A program made the position numbers and the translations under genes. Positions 17,431 to 26,270 of a stretch of DNA of 32,763 nt are shown in pieces. The notes beneath the pieces were generated by a model. That model saw only the letters and a list, made by a program, of their open reading frames with translations, did no database searches and had not been told where the DNA came from. This stretch comes from Polyangiaceae bacterium (GTDB lineage Bacteria; Myxococcota_A; Polyangia; Polyangiales; Polyangiaceae), in NCBI GenBank assembly GCA_029266615.1, contig JAQSWN010000060.1:1-32763 (forward strand). The letters are read 5' to 3'. The first letter of the stretch is position 1. Every line of letters starts with the position of its first letter.

Positions 17431-18285
17431 TTAAAGCGCGAGCGAGAGGCCGCAGCCCTCGTTGACGCTCTCGAGCGTGGGGCAAGCGCTCGTAGGCGTG
17501 ATGAAGCCAGCCGTGAATTGCTCGTCCACGAAGCAGCTGCAAGCCAGAGGCTGGTTCGTGCCCCCCGCGCAAAGCCAGCCGTATTGATGACCGTCCGAGC
17601 ATTGCCGTAGCGTGCCTTCGCACGCCAGGCCGCCCTCATCCGGATCTTCGGCAGTCACGTTGTCCTCGCACTGTACCGGCGGTACGGGGCCGCTCCCCGC
17701 CGCGCCGCCGGGGCTCGTGCCGCCGAACGTGCCCTGCATACCGCCCTGCGCGCTCCCGCCAACCGGTGAGCTCCCGCCTATCGCTACGACTCCGCCGCCC
17801 CCGGCGATGCCATAATTCAAGGTGCCGCCGACGGGCGTGGTCGTACTACCGCCAGTCGACGGCGCCCCGCCAGCCGCTACCGCGCCGGCGCTGCCGCTCA
17901 TCGGAAGCGGCTCGTTCGGGACGTCGCCGTCGTCGGGGCAGACGGAATGCGCCGCCGAGCTGGGCTCACAATGGTTGGCGTCCCCCGCGAAGAGCTCTGA
18001 GCAGGACAGCGCGTCGAGGCATACTTGGAACTGCTCGCCGACGGTCGCGCACGCCTCCCCTCCCAGCGTGTAGCGACGCAGCACCTCCTGACACTCGGAG
18101 GCGCAATCGGACACGTCCACCTCCTTACCTTCCCCGCAGCTCCCCATCTTCCCGCAAAATTGCTCGCACCATGACGGGAGCGACTCCGCCAGCTGTTCCC
18201 TCCTCGTCGTCTCTTTGCCCGCCACGACGTTCCGGCCAGAGCACCCCACGCACAGCGGCACTATCAACCACCAAGCGCTACGCAT
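17431..18285 (-). CDS. Cysteine-rich secreted lipoprotein with Gly/Ser linker
   Basis: This is a 284-aa protein with a signal peptide and lipobox CVGC (Cys15). An N-terminal cysteine-rich helical domain (WCEQFCGKMGSCG, DCASECQEVLRRY, ACATVGEQFQVCLDALSCSELF) probably holds several disulfides. A Gly/Ser/Thr-rich linker follows (about 130-205), then a second cysteine-bearing region (CEDNVTAEDPDEGGLACEGTLRQCSDGHQYGWLC). Such lipoproteins are frequent in Polyangia and have no known function. The ATG at 18285 has an excellent AGGAGG six bases upstream. It lies 35 bases after the TM partner gene and may be the last gene of the second ECF operon. Confidence 0.85.
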   Translation of the reverse strand: MRSAWWLIVPLCVGCSGRNVVAGKETTRREQLAESLPSWCEQFCGKMGSCGEGKEVDVSDCASECQEVLRRYTLGGEACATVGEQFQVCLDALSCSELFAGDANHCEPSSAAHSVCPDDGDVPNEPLPMSGSAGAVAAGGAPSTGGSTTTPVGGTLNYGIAGGGGVVAIGGSSPVGGSAQGGMQGTFGGTSPGGAAGSGPVPPVQCEDNVTAEDPDEGGLACEGTLRQCSDGHQYGWLCAGGTNQPLACSCFVDEQFTAGFITPTSACPTLESVNEGCGLSLAL

Positions 18286-18320
18286 CGAGCCCTCCTCGGT
18301 CAAAAGCCATCCACGAATTT

Positions 18321-19031
18321 TCAAGGGTTGGCCGCCTCGCCCAGCAGTTGGCGCACGCGATCCGCGTACAGACCCGTCCCCGCGCCGCGGAGCAGCTCCT
18401 GGGATAGGGCGCGCGCTTCGGCGTCGCGCCCCAAGCGGTGGAGGGCTTCGATCTGAATCAGCTTGCGCTCGGATGACAGCTGCCCCCGCGGAAAGCGCGC
18501 CGCGTGCTGGCCGGAAATCGCCAGCGCCTGCGCGGCCGAGACGCGCAGCCGACTGCGCGCGCTCTCCAGCAAAGCGGCTTCCGCGGAAAGGCCCCGCGAG
18601 CTGCCACTCGAGTCGATGGGGAGGGTAGGCGTGGGGTTGAGCTGCGGCGCCGGTTCCGGCGCGAGCGCTTCCTCCCGCGCGGCTTCTGCCTGCTCCGGCG
18701 CGACCACCGGCAAACGCCGGGCGGGAGCCCGTACCTCGACCGGCGCGAGCGAAACGGCGGGAGAAGCCGCCGGGGGAGGCCCCCATTCGATGATCCCGGC
18801 CGAGACGGCCAGCGCGCCGGAGCCGAGCACGACGCCAAGCGCCGCCGTCGCGGATTTGACGAACAGCCAGCCCGCGGCCGCGACCGGCAAGACCGATGCC
18901 CGCGCGACCTTCACGCCCAGCCGCCGCCGCGTGATCGCGTCGAGCGGTCGCGCCGTGGGCGCGCGCTGAAGCAAATCGCGGAGCGTGGGGTCGGCTTCGG
19001 GATCTTCCCGCCAGCGCCGCGGTGCGGTCAT
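18321..19031 (-). CDS. One-pass membrane protein, probable anti-sigma partner (second locus)
   Basis: This is a 236-aa protein. A cytosolic N-terminus (EDPEADPTLRDLLQRAPTARPLDAITRRRLGVKVAR) is followed by a hydrophobic region at about 47-83, a Pro/Ala/Glu-rich linker, and a helical TPR-like tail (LLESARSRLRVSAAQALAISGQHAARFPRGQLSSERKLIQIEALHRLGRDAEARAL). There is no zinc anti-sigma motif. Its ATG at 19031 overlaps the sigma stop (ATGA), supporting a sigma/partner pair. The design matches the partner at 16395-17216, but the sequence is divergent. An anti-sigma role is inference from context. Confidence 0.75.
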   Translation of the reverse strand: MTAPRRWREDPEADPTLRDLLQRAPTARPLDAITRRRLGVKVARASVLPVAAAGWLFVKSATAALGVVLGSGALAVSAGIIEWGPPPAASPAVSLAPVEVRAPARRLPVVAPEQAEAAREEALAPEPAPQLNPTPTLPIDSSGSSRGLSAEAALLESARSRLRVSAAQALAISGQHAARFPRGQLSSERKLIQIEALHRLGRDAEARALSQELLRGAGTGLYADRVRQLLGEAANP

Positions 19032-19642
19032 GTCACGTCCTCCCAACGTCCGGAGCGGCGCAAACGCGCAGCCGTCGCCGCCACCTGCTTGCGCGCTAGA
19101 TGCAGGCGCGAGTACACCGTGCCGACCGGCACCGAGGTTAGCTCCGCGATTTCTTCGCATGACACGCCCTCGATCTCGAAGAGCACGAAAGTCGCGCGAC
19201 GCTCCGGACTAAGCTTCGCCAGCAGCTGCGAGAGCCGGAGCCGGGCCTCCTCTTCCTCGTAGCGGACTTCGGGCGTGCTCGGATCGATGCGTTCTGGTGG
19301 CTCTGCGTGCAGGAACTCCAGTCGCAAGTACGCGCGCCGCCGATGACGGAGCACCAAGTTCAAGCAGATGCCGAACAACCAAGTGGTGAGCTTGCTGCGG
19401 CCGTCGAACGTCTCCAGCTTGCGGTGCACGGTGACGAACACCTCCTGGCCCAAGTCCTCCAAGTCCGCGCTCCGCACTCCGAGGTGCTGCAGCGAACGCC
19501 AGACGAAGTTCCCGTGCTGCTCGTACACGTCACGCGCGGAGAGGGCCGACCCCTCCGATTCGGCCAGCCCGCTCACCAACAAGGGACTGCTCGCCACCAG
19601 CTGCACCACTCCTTCGTCCCTCCGCCCCCTCCGCGCCTTCAC
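19028..19642 (-). CDS. ECF-type RNA polymerase sigma factor (second locus)
   Basis: This is a protein of about 204 aa. Region 2 carries YEQHGNFVWRSLQHLGVRSADLEDLGQEVFVTVHRKLETFDGRSKLTTWLFGICLNLV, with the typical DLxQEVF core. Region 4 carries LAKLSPERRATFVLFEIEGVSCEEIAELTSVPVGTVYSRLHLARKQV, a canonical ECF helix-turn-helix. The start is uncertain. GTG at 19642 is preferred because it overlaps the upstream OMP stop (GTGA). Another GTG at 19699 would overlap the OMP gene by about 60 bases, and a downstream GTG is possible. The factor probably controls its own operon and envelope genes. Confidence 0.88.
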   Translation of the reverse strand: MKARRGRRDEGVVQLVASSPLLVSGLAESEGSALSARDVYEQHGNFVWRSLQHLGVRSADLEDLGQEVFVTVHRKLETFDGRSKLTTWLFGICLNLVLRHRRRAYLRLEFLHAEPPERIDPSTPEVRYEEEEARLRLSQLLAKLSPERRATFVLFEIEGVSCEEIAELTSVPVGTVYSRLHLARKQVAATAARLRRSGRWEDVT

Positions 19643-20700
19643 GGAAAAAGCGCCCCGACTCCAAAGAAGGACGAGGCGGCTGCGCGCGGCTGGCTCCACA
19701 CCGGCTCTGCTTGCGGTCGCACCAGGAACTGCTGCCGTGAGAGCGAGAGAGCCGCACCCGCCCCCAGTTCGAGAAAAAATCTATTAGTTACATGCACTTG
19801 CAGCACGGTCCCGAGCTGCAGGGCGGTGAACCAGTAGTCGCCGGGCGCGGTGACGGGAGCCGGCTCGCGCACGGCCACGTGGAAGGCCCCCACGGAAGGC
19901 CCCGCCCCCACCGCCCAGTGCAGCCGCTCCCGCCGAAGCAGCCGAAAGGTCGCGAGAGCCGACGCCCGCGTCAGACCGACGTCCAACGAGCCGATGCCGC
20001 GAGCTACGTTGCGCGAGGGCGCGTACTCCGCGTGAACGGAGAACCCCCAGCGCCGAGCGGGCCGAAGCGCGAACGCGAGCTCGAGGCCGGGAGCGGTGGC
20101 CGGAACGAGCCCTCGCGAAAGGGTCGCGCGGAGCGAGAGCGTGACCGCATCCAGCGCAGCCGGCGCCATGGGCGGCGGGGGCGGCGGGGGCGGCGCGGGT
20201 GGGAGGAGCGGGCTGAGCGGCGGGGCCACGGCCGGCGCCGCTTTCAGAGCTGCGACCGGTGCCGCCGGCGAAGCCTCGAAGGCGCCGGCACTCCGCGGAG
20301 GTGGAGGCTCGCGGCTCGCCGCCTCCGGATCGATCACGAGCGCAATGGCGAGCGCGGTCGCGTCCACGAGCGCGCCGCAACCAGGCTCGTCACTCTCGAG
20401 GGTGCGGTGGCCGGCCATCTCGCCGTTCGGTCCGCGCACGAACATGTCACTGCGGTACTTGTCACCGAAGCGGGTGACCTCGACCTCGAAGCTGCGCTCG
20501 GCGGAAGGGTCGAACACCGTTCGTCCGAGCCGGCGCTCGACCTCCGTGCGCAGCGCGATAGCGGGAGGACACCCCTCCGTGCCCTCGGCGCGCACCCATG
20601 ACAGCGCGTAGCGGCTGAGGGCCTCCTCGGCGAGCGCCGGCTCCGCCACGAGCACCGACATCACGAACGCACCCAGAGCCCTCACCATCCTGGGCAGCAT
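19639..20700 (-). CDS. Secreted two-domain protein: two-cysteine domain plus probable outer-membrane barrel
   Basis: This is a 353-aa protein with a signal peptide (cleavage near ALAEE). An N-terminal domain (about 33-125) has two cysteines, CPPAIALRTEVERRLGRTVFDP (Cys44) and GCGALVDATALAIALVIDP (Cys108). This pattern recurs in many Polyangia proteins of unknown function. A Pro-rich linker (about 140-178) includes an eight-proline run. The C-terminal region has alternating hydrophobic strands with Gly and aromatics (GFSVHAEYAPSRNVARGIGSLDVGLTRASALATF, HWAVGAGPSVGAFHVAV, FFLELGAGAALSLSR). It probably inserts in the outer membrane. The ATG at 20700 has AGGGG upstream and lies eight bases after the HEAT gene stop. 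It directly precedes the sigma gene, so it is a plausible sensor. Confidence 0.75.
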   Translation of the reverse strand: MLPRMVRALGAFVMSVLVAEPALAEEALSRYALSWVRAEGTEGCPPAIALRTEVERRLGRTVFDPSAERSFEVEVTRFGDKYRSDMFVRGPNGEMAGHRTLESDEPGCGALVDATALAIALVIDPEAASREPPPPRSAGAFEASPAAPVAALKAAPAVAPPLSPLLPPAPPPPPPPPMAPAALDAVTLSLRATLSRGLVPATAPGLELAFALRPARRWGFSVHAEYAPSRNVARGIGSLDVGLTRASALATFRLLRRERLHWAVGAGPSVGAFHVAVREPAPVTAPGDYWFTALQLGTVLQVHVTNRFFLELGAGAALSLSRQQFLVRPQAEPVWSQPRAAASSFFGVGALFP

Positions 20701-20708
20701 TGTAGCCC

Positions 20709-23162
20709 CTAGCGCTTGCAGGTCACCCGGGCTTGGAGGGCGAGCGCGGCGGCGCGGCGCGCCTGAGGCGGGGCTTTTTTGTCGGTCAGTGGCGCGAGCT
20801 GCTGCGCCAAGCTCGGCTGAGCCAGGCGCCCCAAGGCCTGAACCGAAGCGTTGCCGATGAGCTGAGCATGCGGGCTCGCCATGGGGTCGGTCAGCTTCTT
20901 GGCGAAGGCAGCGAGAATGTCGGCGGACTCACCGTCGCACAGCACGCCGAGCGAGCGCGCCGCTTCCGCGCGCACCTCCGGCCATTCCTCGGCGTCCTCC
21001 AAGCGGTCACGGATCCGACCGGCCGCGGAGGTGACGCGACGCTCCCCCAGCGCGCGCACGCTGCGCGCGCGCACCAGAGACGAGTCGTCCTCTAACGCGC
21101 TCGTCAGCGGCTCGTCCAGCACCGGCGACGCGGGATGCTTGGCCAACGCGTCGGCCGCGGCGGCGCGCACCAGGGGCCACTCGTCTTGCTCCAGACGAAG
21201 GCTCAGCGCCTTGCCCGCGAACACGGCGTCCGGACCTCCGAGCGCTTGCACGGCGGCTTCCCGCACGCGTACGTCGCGATCTTCCAGCGCCTTGAGGAGC
21301 TCGCCCTGGAAGCGCTTCGGCTCCCGGACGAGCGCGAGCGCGGCCGCGCGCACGTGCGGGCTCGGATCGCCAGCGAGGCTCTTGCGAAAGGCGCTCTCCG
21401 CCGCTTGGTCGCGCGCGCTCAGCGCGGCGGTGGGACCGAGCAGGAGGTAGCGAGTGCGAAACTCGGCCGAGGTTTGGGAGATGCGCTGCAACGCCTGCCC
21501 CGCTTCCGGTTGGTAGCGCGAAGCTTCTTCGCCCAAAGCGCGCAGCAAATCCAAAAGCGCGACCGGGGGAGTGGCCGGATCCGCGAGGGCGGCCCGCACG
21601 GTCTTGTCGGCGGGGGCGGTGCGAGCGGCTTGGGCGAGCGCGGTGCGCAGCAAGCGTCGGCGCAGCACCGTCTTCTCGTCCATGAGCGGCAAGAACGCGG
21701 TCACCGCGCGAGCCGGATCCGTGAGCGTGAGCTGCGAGACGAGCAGCGGCAGCACGCGTTTGTCGGTCTTGTCGGCCTTCGCGAGCGCCTGCGCGAGCGC
21801 GTTACCGCCGGCCGCCCCGCAGCGGCCCAGACGGCTCTGCGCGTGACGCGCCTGCGCTTCGATCTTCCCGGTGAGCGCAGCTACGTAAACGGGCGCGCTC
21901 ACCTCGCACGGCGCCTGGTCCAGCACCGTGAGGGCGACGCGCTTGCCGCCTTCGTCCAAGCCGTCGAACGCCTGAGCGACGGCCGCAAAAGCGGGCGCGC
22001 CGCCGGCCACGAGCAGGCTCTTGGAGGCCTCCGCGCGCTGCCCCCCGCCGGCCAGCGACGCGACCAGCTCCGGAAGTTGGCTGGCGGAAAGCTCGCTCAG
22101 CACGGACAGCTCCGCGACCGAAACCTGCGCGGATTTGCTTTGCGTGAACGCCGTATCCAATACCAATGCGAGGCAGCTGCCTTGGAGCGGCGGGCTCAGA
22201 TTGACGCGGTAACGCGCGCCCGGGCTCTTCCACGCGTCTTCCGGCAACGTCACGGCGACGACGTCACGCGGGCCGGCGATGAACAGCCGCTCCGGCGCCG
22301 CCCCTTCCGCAAGCTCCTTCGCCTTGGGACGGATCGTGAGCTCCAAGCCGGAGATGGGTAGGTCCGAAGGCGCGTGCATCGTGACGAACTCGCCCTTGCC
22401 ATCGCCACCGACGTTCTCCGACCACACCGTTTCGGGGTCGCCATCCGTGAGCGCTTGCGGCGCACCGAGCGCGCTAGAGGCGGCCAAGGCGCCGAGCACG
22501 GAGCGCGCGGCGTGGCTCGGCTCGTCGTCGGGGATGCGCACCGCGGTGACGGTGCGGGCCGCGTCCCGCTCGGCGACGCTGAGTCGCTGCACCTTGGCTG
22601 GGCGCAGGGACAGATCCGCCGGGTTCAGTAGCTGCGGCGCCAAGATGGTGGGACGCCCGCAAAGCGACGCGGCTTCGTGCTGCTCGCCGACCAGCACGCG
22701 CCGGGTGCCGTCCGCAGCGGGCTCGGAGACTTGCACCATTGGTCCGGAGCGCGTGCCTTCTTGCCCCTCGCGCAGACCGACGAGGCCGCTGAACAGGACC
22801 TTGGGCGCACCCGCCCCGAGCGGCGCCACGACCACCGCCTGGAACGTTTCCCAGCCGGCGACGACCGTCACCACCGTGGCGCGCCGGCCAGAGCCGAGCG
22901 AAACCACCTGCGCGCGCGCCGGCTTGCCGCGCAACGCAGGCGGCACACCGAGCGATACCGGCGCGGCGCTACACGGCGGCGCGCCGCAGCTCGAAGCCAC
23001 GATATCTCCACCCGAAACGAAGACACTGAGCGCCTGTTGTCCCGTTCCGGCCGGGGCGTGAGCGGGCAAGGGCGCGTCGGCGCGGGCAACTCCCGACGCC
23101 AGGCTCAGCCCCCCAAAAAAAGAGCCGAATAGCGCGAACCGAAGGCGACGGACGACGAGCAC
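20709..23162 (-). CDS. Secreted HEAT-repeat protein with discoidin-like domain
   Basis: This is an 817-aa protein with a signal peptide (about 1-29). A region at 225-360 resembles F5/8C or discoidin-like domains (GAPQALTDGDPETVWSE, then beta-rich segments). C-terminal HEAT-type repeats (from about 590) include SPHVRAAALALVREPKRFQGELLKALEDRDVRVREAAVQALGG and EWPEVRAEAARSLGVL. The middle part is helical. It is probably periplasmic or exported and involved in protein-protein or glycan contact; no enzymatic motif is visible. The frame opens with GTG at 23162, and this start gives the signal peptide. It is eight bases upstream of the OMP-like gene, so it may head the second ECF operon. Confidence 0.82.
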   Translation of the reverse strand: MLVVRRLRFALFGSFFGGLSLASGVARADAPLPAHAPAGTGQQALSVFVSGGDIVASSCGAPPCSAAPVSLGVPPALRGKPARAQVVSLGSGRRATVVTVVAGWETFQAVVVAPLGAGAPKVLFSGLVGLREGQEGTRSGPMVQVSEPAADGTRRVLVGEQHEAASLCGRPTILAPQLLNPADLSLRPAKVQRLSVAERDAARTVTAVRIPDDEPSHAARSVLGALAASSALGAPQALTDGDPETVWSENVGGDGKGEFVTMHAPSDLPISGLELTIRPKAKELAEGAAPERLFIAGPRDVVAVTLPEDAWKSPGARYRVNLSPPLQGSCLALVLDTAFTQSKSAQVSVAELSVLSELSASQLPELVASLAGGGQRAEASKSLLVAGGAPAFAAVAQAFDGLDEGGKRVALTVLDQAPCEVSAPVYVAALTGKIEAQARHAQSRLGRCGAAGGNALAQALAKADKTDKRVLPLLVSQLTLTDPARAVTAFLPLMDEKTVLRRRLLRTALAQAARTAPADKTVRAALADPATPPVALLDLLRALGEEASRYQPEAGQALQRISQTSAEFRTRYLLLGPTAALSARDQAAESAFRKSLAGDPSPHVRAAALALVREPKRFQGELLKALEDRDVRVREAAVQALGGPDAVFAGKALSLRLEQDEWPLVRAAAADALAKHPASPVLDEPLTSALEDDSSLVRARSVRALGERRVTSAAGRIRDRLEDAEEWPEVRAEAARSLGVLCDGESADILAAFAKKLTDPMASPHAQLIGNASVQALGRLAQPSLAQQLAPLTDKKAPPQARRAAALALQARVTCKR

Positions 23163-23242
23163 GGCGCCAGTCTACCCAACGCGCCCCAGCGTGCCGCTGT
23201 CATCTGGCATGCCCGAGCAAAGTAATGGTAGAGGGGCAGGCG

Positions 23243-24298
23243 ATGAAGCAGCAGCCGTACAGTTTGGTCACCGGAGCGAATGGCTTTTTGGGCGCAACGC
23301 TGGTGCGGAAGCTGATCGAGCGCGGCGAGCGAGTGAAGGCCTTCGTACGTCCGGAGACGAACCTGGCGTCGCTTTCAGGCATCCCCCAGGACCGCATGCT
23401 GCTGCAGGTCGGGGACATCATGTCGGCGAGCAGTATCTACCGCGCGATGTCCAACGTGGATCGCATTTACCACACCGCCGCAAACTTCAAGCTGTGGGCC
23501 AAAGACCCGCAGACGATCATCCGACCCGCGGAGCAAGGTACGAAGATCCTCCTCAGCGCGGCGAAGGCCCGCGGCATCGAGAAGCTCGTCGTGACGAGCA
23601 GCGTCGCGGTGCTCGGTACCACGCAGGACGAGGAGATGGACGAGACGCACGAGCTCAACCTCACCGATCCGGAAGCGTACATCCTCGCCAAGGTGAAGCA
23701 GGCGGAAGTGGTGGACGAGGCGGTGGAAGACGGCCAGCCGATCGTGAGCGTGCTACCCGGCACGATCGCGGGCCCCGGTGATCGCAAGCCAACGCCCAAC
23801 GGGCAGACGTTGCTCCGTTACTTGAAGCACTCGCCCTCGTTGCGCTTCCCGATCGTGCCGGGCGGCTTGAATATCGTGGACGTAGAAGACGTCGCGCTCG
23901 GTCATATCCTCGCCATGGAAAAGGGCGTGGTCGGGCAGAAGTACATCTTGGGTGGAGAGAACCTCACCTTCTCCCAGATCTTCGAGACGCTCGCCGACAT
24001 CACCGGCTTGGCGGAGCCCGGCAAACCGACGAGCCCCGGGTTGGCCAGACTGGTCGGCTCGGTGTGGGAGCTGTCGGCGCGGCTGCGCGGCGGAGAGCCG
24101 CTCGTCACCTCGCGCATCGCCCGCGACTACGTGGGCGCCAATGTGTGGGTAACGAGCCACAAGGCGGAGGCCGAGCTCGGCTACACGCACCGCAGCGCGC
24201 GCGAGGCGCTTTCGCGCGGCGTTCGTTGGTTCTTGGACAACGGCTACGTCTCCGAGCAAGCGGCGAGCCGCGTACGGCTGGAGCTGCGCCCGGTTTGA
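23243..24298 (+). CDS. NAD-dependent epimerase/reductase, HpnA-like
   Basis: This is a 351-aa extended short-chain dehydrogenase. The dinucleotide motif TGANGFLG (10-17), the catalytic pair Y146-x-x-x-K150 (AYILAKVK) and the upstream Ser in VVTSSVAVLG are intact. The segment IYHTAANFKLWAKDP closely resembles the IFHVAA.YRLW.PDP block of hopanoid-associated sugar epimerases (HpnA) and dihydroflavonol reductase-like proteins. It is cytosolic; the substrate is not determinable. The ATG at 23243 is preferred over 23225 because AGGGG precedes it at good spacing. Its stop overlaps the TTG start of the next gene (TTGA), so the downstream membrane protein is translationally coupled. Confidence 0.88.
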   Translation: MKQQPYSLVTGANGFLGATLVRKLIERGERVKAFVRPETNLASLSGIPQDRMLLQVGDIMSASSIYRAMSNVDRIYHTAANFKLWAKDPQTIIRPAEQGTKILLSAAKARGIEKLVVTSSVAVLGTTQDEEMDETHELNLTDPEAYILAKVKQAEVVDEAVEDGQPIVSVLPGTIAGPGDRKPTPNGQTLLRYLKHSPSLRFPIVPGGLNIVDVEDVALGHILAMEKGVVGQKYILGGENLTFSQIFETLADITGLAEPGKPTSPGLARLVGSVWELSARLRGGEPLVTSRIARDYVGANVWVTSHKAEAELGYTHRSAREALSRGVRWFLDNGYVSEQAASRVRLELRPV

Positions 24299-25008
24299 GC
24301 GAAGCCGCGCCGAGCACTGCAACCTGCGCCCTGGCGCTGGGGCTCCTGTGCTCGGTGCCAGCGGCGCTGCCAGCGTTCGTGCGCGTCGCGGCGAGCGGTC
24401 ATGCGGCCGCTTCCGCCTTGGTGCTGGTCGGGTCGGTCTCGCTGGTCATCGTGCCGACGGGGGTTTGGCTCCGTCGCGTCGCACAGGGCGGCGCCGCGCG
24501 CGGTGACCGCGCGTTGGCGGCTGGGGCAGCTTTGTCAGCCCTGCCCCTTGCGCTTTTCGGCGGCGTGCTCAAATCCACGACACACCATCGTCCCCTCGGC
24601 GGCGCGACCTTCGCGGTAGCGGCGCTCTGTTCGCTCGCGCTGGGCGTCGCCCTTTCTTTCCGGGTTTACCGTGGAGCGAGCGGCGCCGCCGTGAAGTCCA
24701 CGTGGCAAAACCTTTTTTCTCTGGGTTGTGGGTTGTCCGTCGTCGCTACCGTGGCGCTTGGTCTCGCTGGCGCCGCCCGACCCAGTCTGGTGGAGGCAGC
24801 GGCGCTCGCGGGCGCGGTAGCAGTGACGGCCCTGGCGCCGACGCCCACGCGCCTTTCTCGGCTCAAGTCGGGAAGCCTAGCGCTAGGGTGGGTGATCCTG
24901 GTCCTTTGCGCGGTGGTCTCGCTCCGCAGCGTACCGGTCTCGGCCGCGCTCGGGTCCCGGGCGCCGGTTTCATTCGCGGCGCTGTCCTGGCTTGGCGACG
25001 GCTCCTGA
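24295..25008 (+). CDS. Multipass membrane protein of unknown function
   Basis: This is a protein of about 237 aa with roughly six or seven hydrophobic segments (near 9-28, 37-57, 72-90, 101-120, 138-158, 163-182 and 195-214) and short loops. A His-His pair occurs in KSTTHHRPLGGATF. No family is recognised. The start is a TTG at 24295 overlapping the epimerase stop (TTGA); the open frame runs further upstream but only as a shadow of the epimerase gene. The context suggests an inner-membrane partner of the HpnA-like enzyme or of the following protease. Confidence 0.65.
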   Translation: MSEAAPSTATCALALGLLCSVPAALPAFVRVAASGHAAASALVLVGSVSLVIVPTGVWLRRVAQGGAARGDRALAAGAALSALPLALFGGVLKSTTHHRPLGGATFAVAALCSLALGVALSFRVYRGASGAAVKSTWQNLFSLGCGLSVVATVALGLAGAARPSLVEAAALAGAVAVTALAPTPTRLSRLKSGSLALGWVILVLCAVVSLRSVPVSAALGSRAPVSFAALSWLGDGS

Positions 25009-25028
25009 CCGCACCATATTTGGTCGGG

Positions 25029-26270
25029 ATGCGCCTGTCCGCAGTGCTCCTGATGTGGGTCGCCGCGCTGTGGCCGCGAGCGGCTTGGTCGGCGCCCGCG
25101 GCCGAGGAGCCGCCCGTGCGCACCGGCACGACCGAGGTTTTGCCCAACGCAGATGGGGCCGCGGTCGAGAGCCGCAAGGAGGCTCCGTCGGACGCGCCAC
25201 GCAGCCATGGCGGCACGCTTCGGCTACCGGGCGTCCCCGCGGGCTTCAACACCTACGACGGCGGTTGGATCAAGTTCGTCTATCACCCATCCATTCGCGA
25301 GCGCGTGCAGCCGCTCATCGCGGACGCGGAGGCGGCGCGGTCCGCGCTCACGGAGTGGGTCGGGCAGCCCGTGTTGACGGACGTTCGCGTGGTGGTCGCG
25401 CGCTCACCGGTGGAGATGGCGATGCTCGCCCCCCCGAACGCGCCGTACCCGGACTACGCGGCGGGCGTCGCGTACCCGGAGATCGGCTTGGTCCTGCTCA
25501 CGAACAAGCCCGTCCACCCCAACTCCGCCCAAGACCTGAACGAGGTCTTCCGCCACGAGCTCGCCCACATCGCGCTAGAGGACGCGGTCGGCGGTCGCCC
25601 GGTGCCGCGCTGGTTCAACGAAGGTTTCGCGGTGCTGGCCTCCGGTGAAACATCGTTCATTCGCATGCAGACGCTGTTCACGGCCACCGTTTCGGACAAT
25701 TTGCTCTCCCTCGCCCAGCTGGAGCGCACCTTTCCGTCCAACGAAAGTGAAGCGAGCGTCGCGTACGCGCAGGCGGCGGACGTCGTGCGCTTCCTCGTCA
25801 AGCGCGAAGAGCGTCATCGCTTCCGCGGCCTCGTCTCTCGCCTGCGTGACGGGGAAACGATGGACAGCGCGCTGCTCAACTCGTACGGGGAGGAGACCTC
25901 CACCCTGGAGAGCGAGTGGCGCGAAGAGGTCTCGCGCCGCTACACGTTCTACCCGGTCGTATTTTCGGGCAGCTTGATTTGGGCGGGGACGCTGGGGCTG
26001 TTCGCCCTCGGCTGGCGCAGAAAGAAGCGCAAAGCGCGCGCCACCCTCGCCCGCTGGGCGACGGAAGAAGCCGCCGAAGACGCGCTCCGCCGTCGGCTAC
26101 CGCTGCGCGCGGATCCGTCCCTGCCCGCGCCGCGCGTCCACATCGTGCTGTCCCGCAGCGGCGTGCCGGAAGACGCGCCTACCGCCATGCCCCCCGCCGC
26201 GCTCCAGCGCTTGCCGGAAATCGAAGTGCCCAAGGTCGAGCACGACGGGCAGTGGCACACGCTGCATTGA
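25029..26270 (+). CDS. Membrane-anchored MA-type gluzincin peptidase
   Basis: This is a 413-aa protein. A signal peptide (1-22) is followed by a catalytic domain with zinc site HELAH (His176, Glu177, His180) and the third-ligand motif RWFNEGFAVLASG (Glu199), fitting the peptidase MA family. One transmembrane helix (about 315-335, VVFSGSLIWAGTLGLFALGW) is followed by a basic cytosolic segment RRKKRKARA and a Pro-rich tail. The protease domain would face the periplasm. The ATG at 25029 gives the signal peptide, but its ribosome site is weak. The stop codon lies inside a palindromic tandem duplication shared with the convergent aroQ gene. Substrate unknown. Confidence 0.87.
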   Translation: MRLSAVLLMWVAALWPRAAWSAPAAEEPPVRTGTTEVLPNADGAAVESRKEAPSDAPRSHGGTLRLPGVPAGFNTYDGGWIKFVYHPSIRERVQPLIADAEAARSALTEWVGQPVLTDVRVVVARSPVEMAMLAPPNAPYPDYAAGVAYPEIGLVLLTNKPVHPNSAQDLNEVFRHELAHIALEDAVGGRPVPRWFNEGFAVLASGETSFIRMQTLFTATVSDNLLSLAQLERTFPSNESEASVAYAQAADVVRFLVKREERHRFRGLVSRLRDGETMDSALLNSYGEETSTLESEWREEVSRRYTFYPVVFSGSLIWAGTLGLFALGWRRKKRKARATLARWATEEAAEDALRRRLPLRADPSLPAPRVHIVLSRSGVPEDAPTAMPPAALQRLPEIEVPKVEHDGQWHTLH

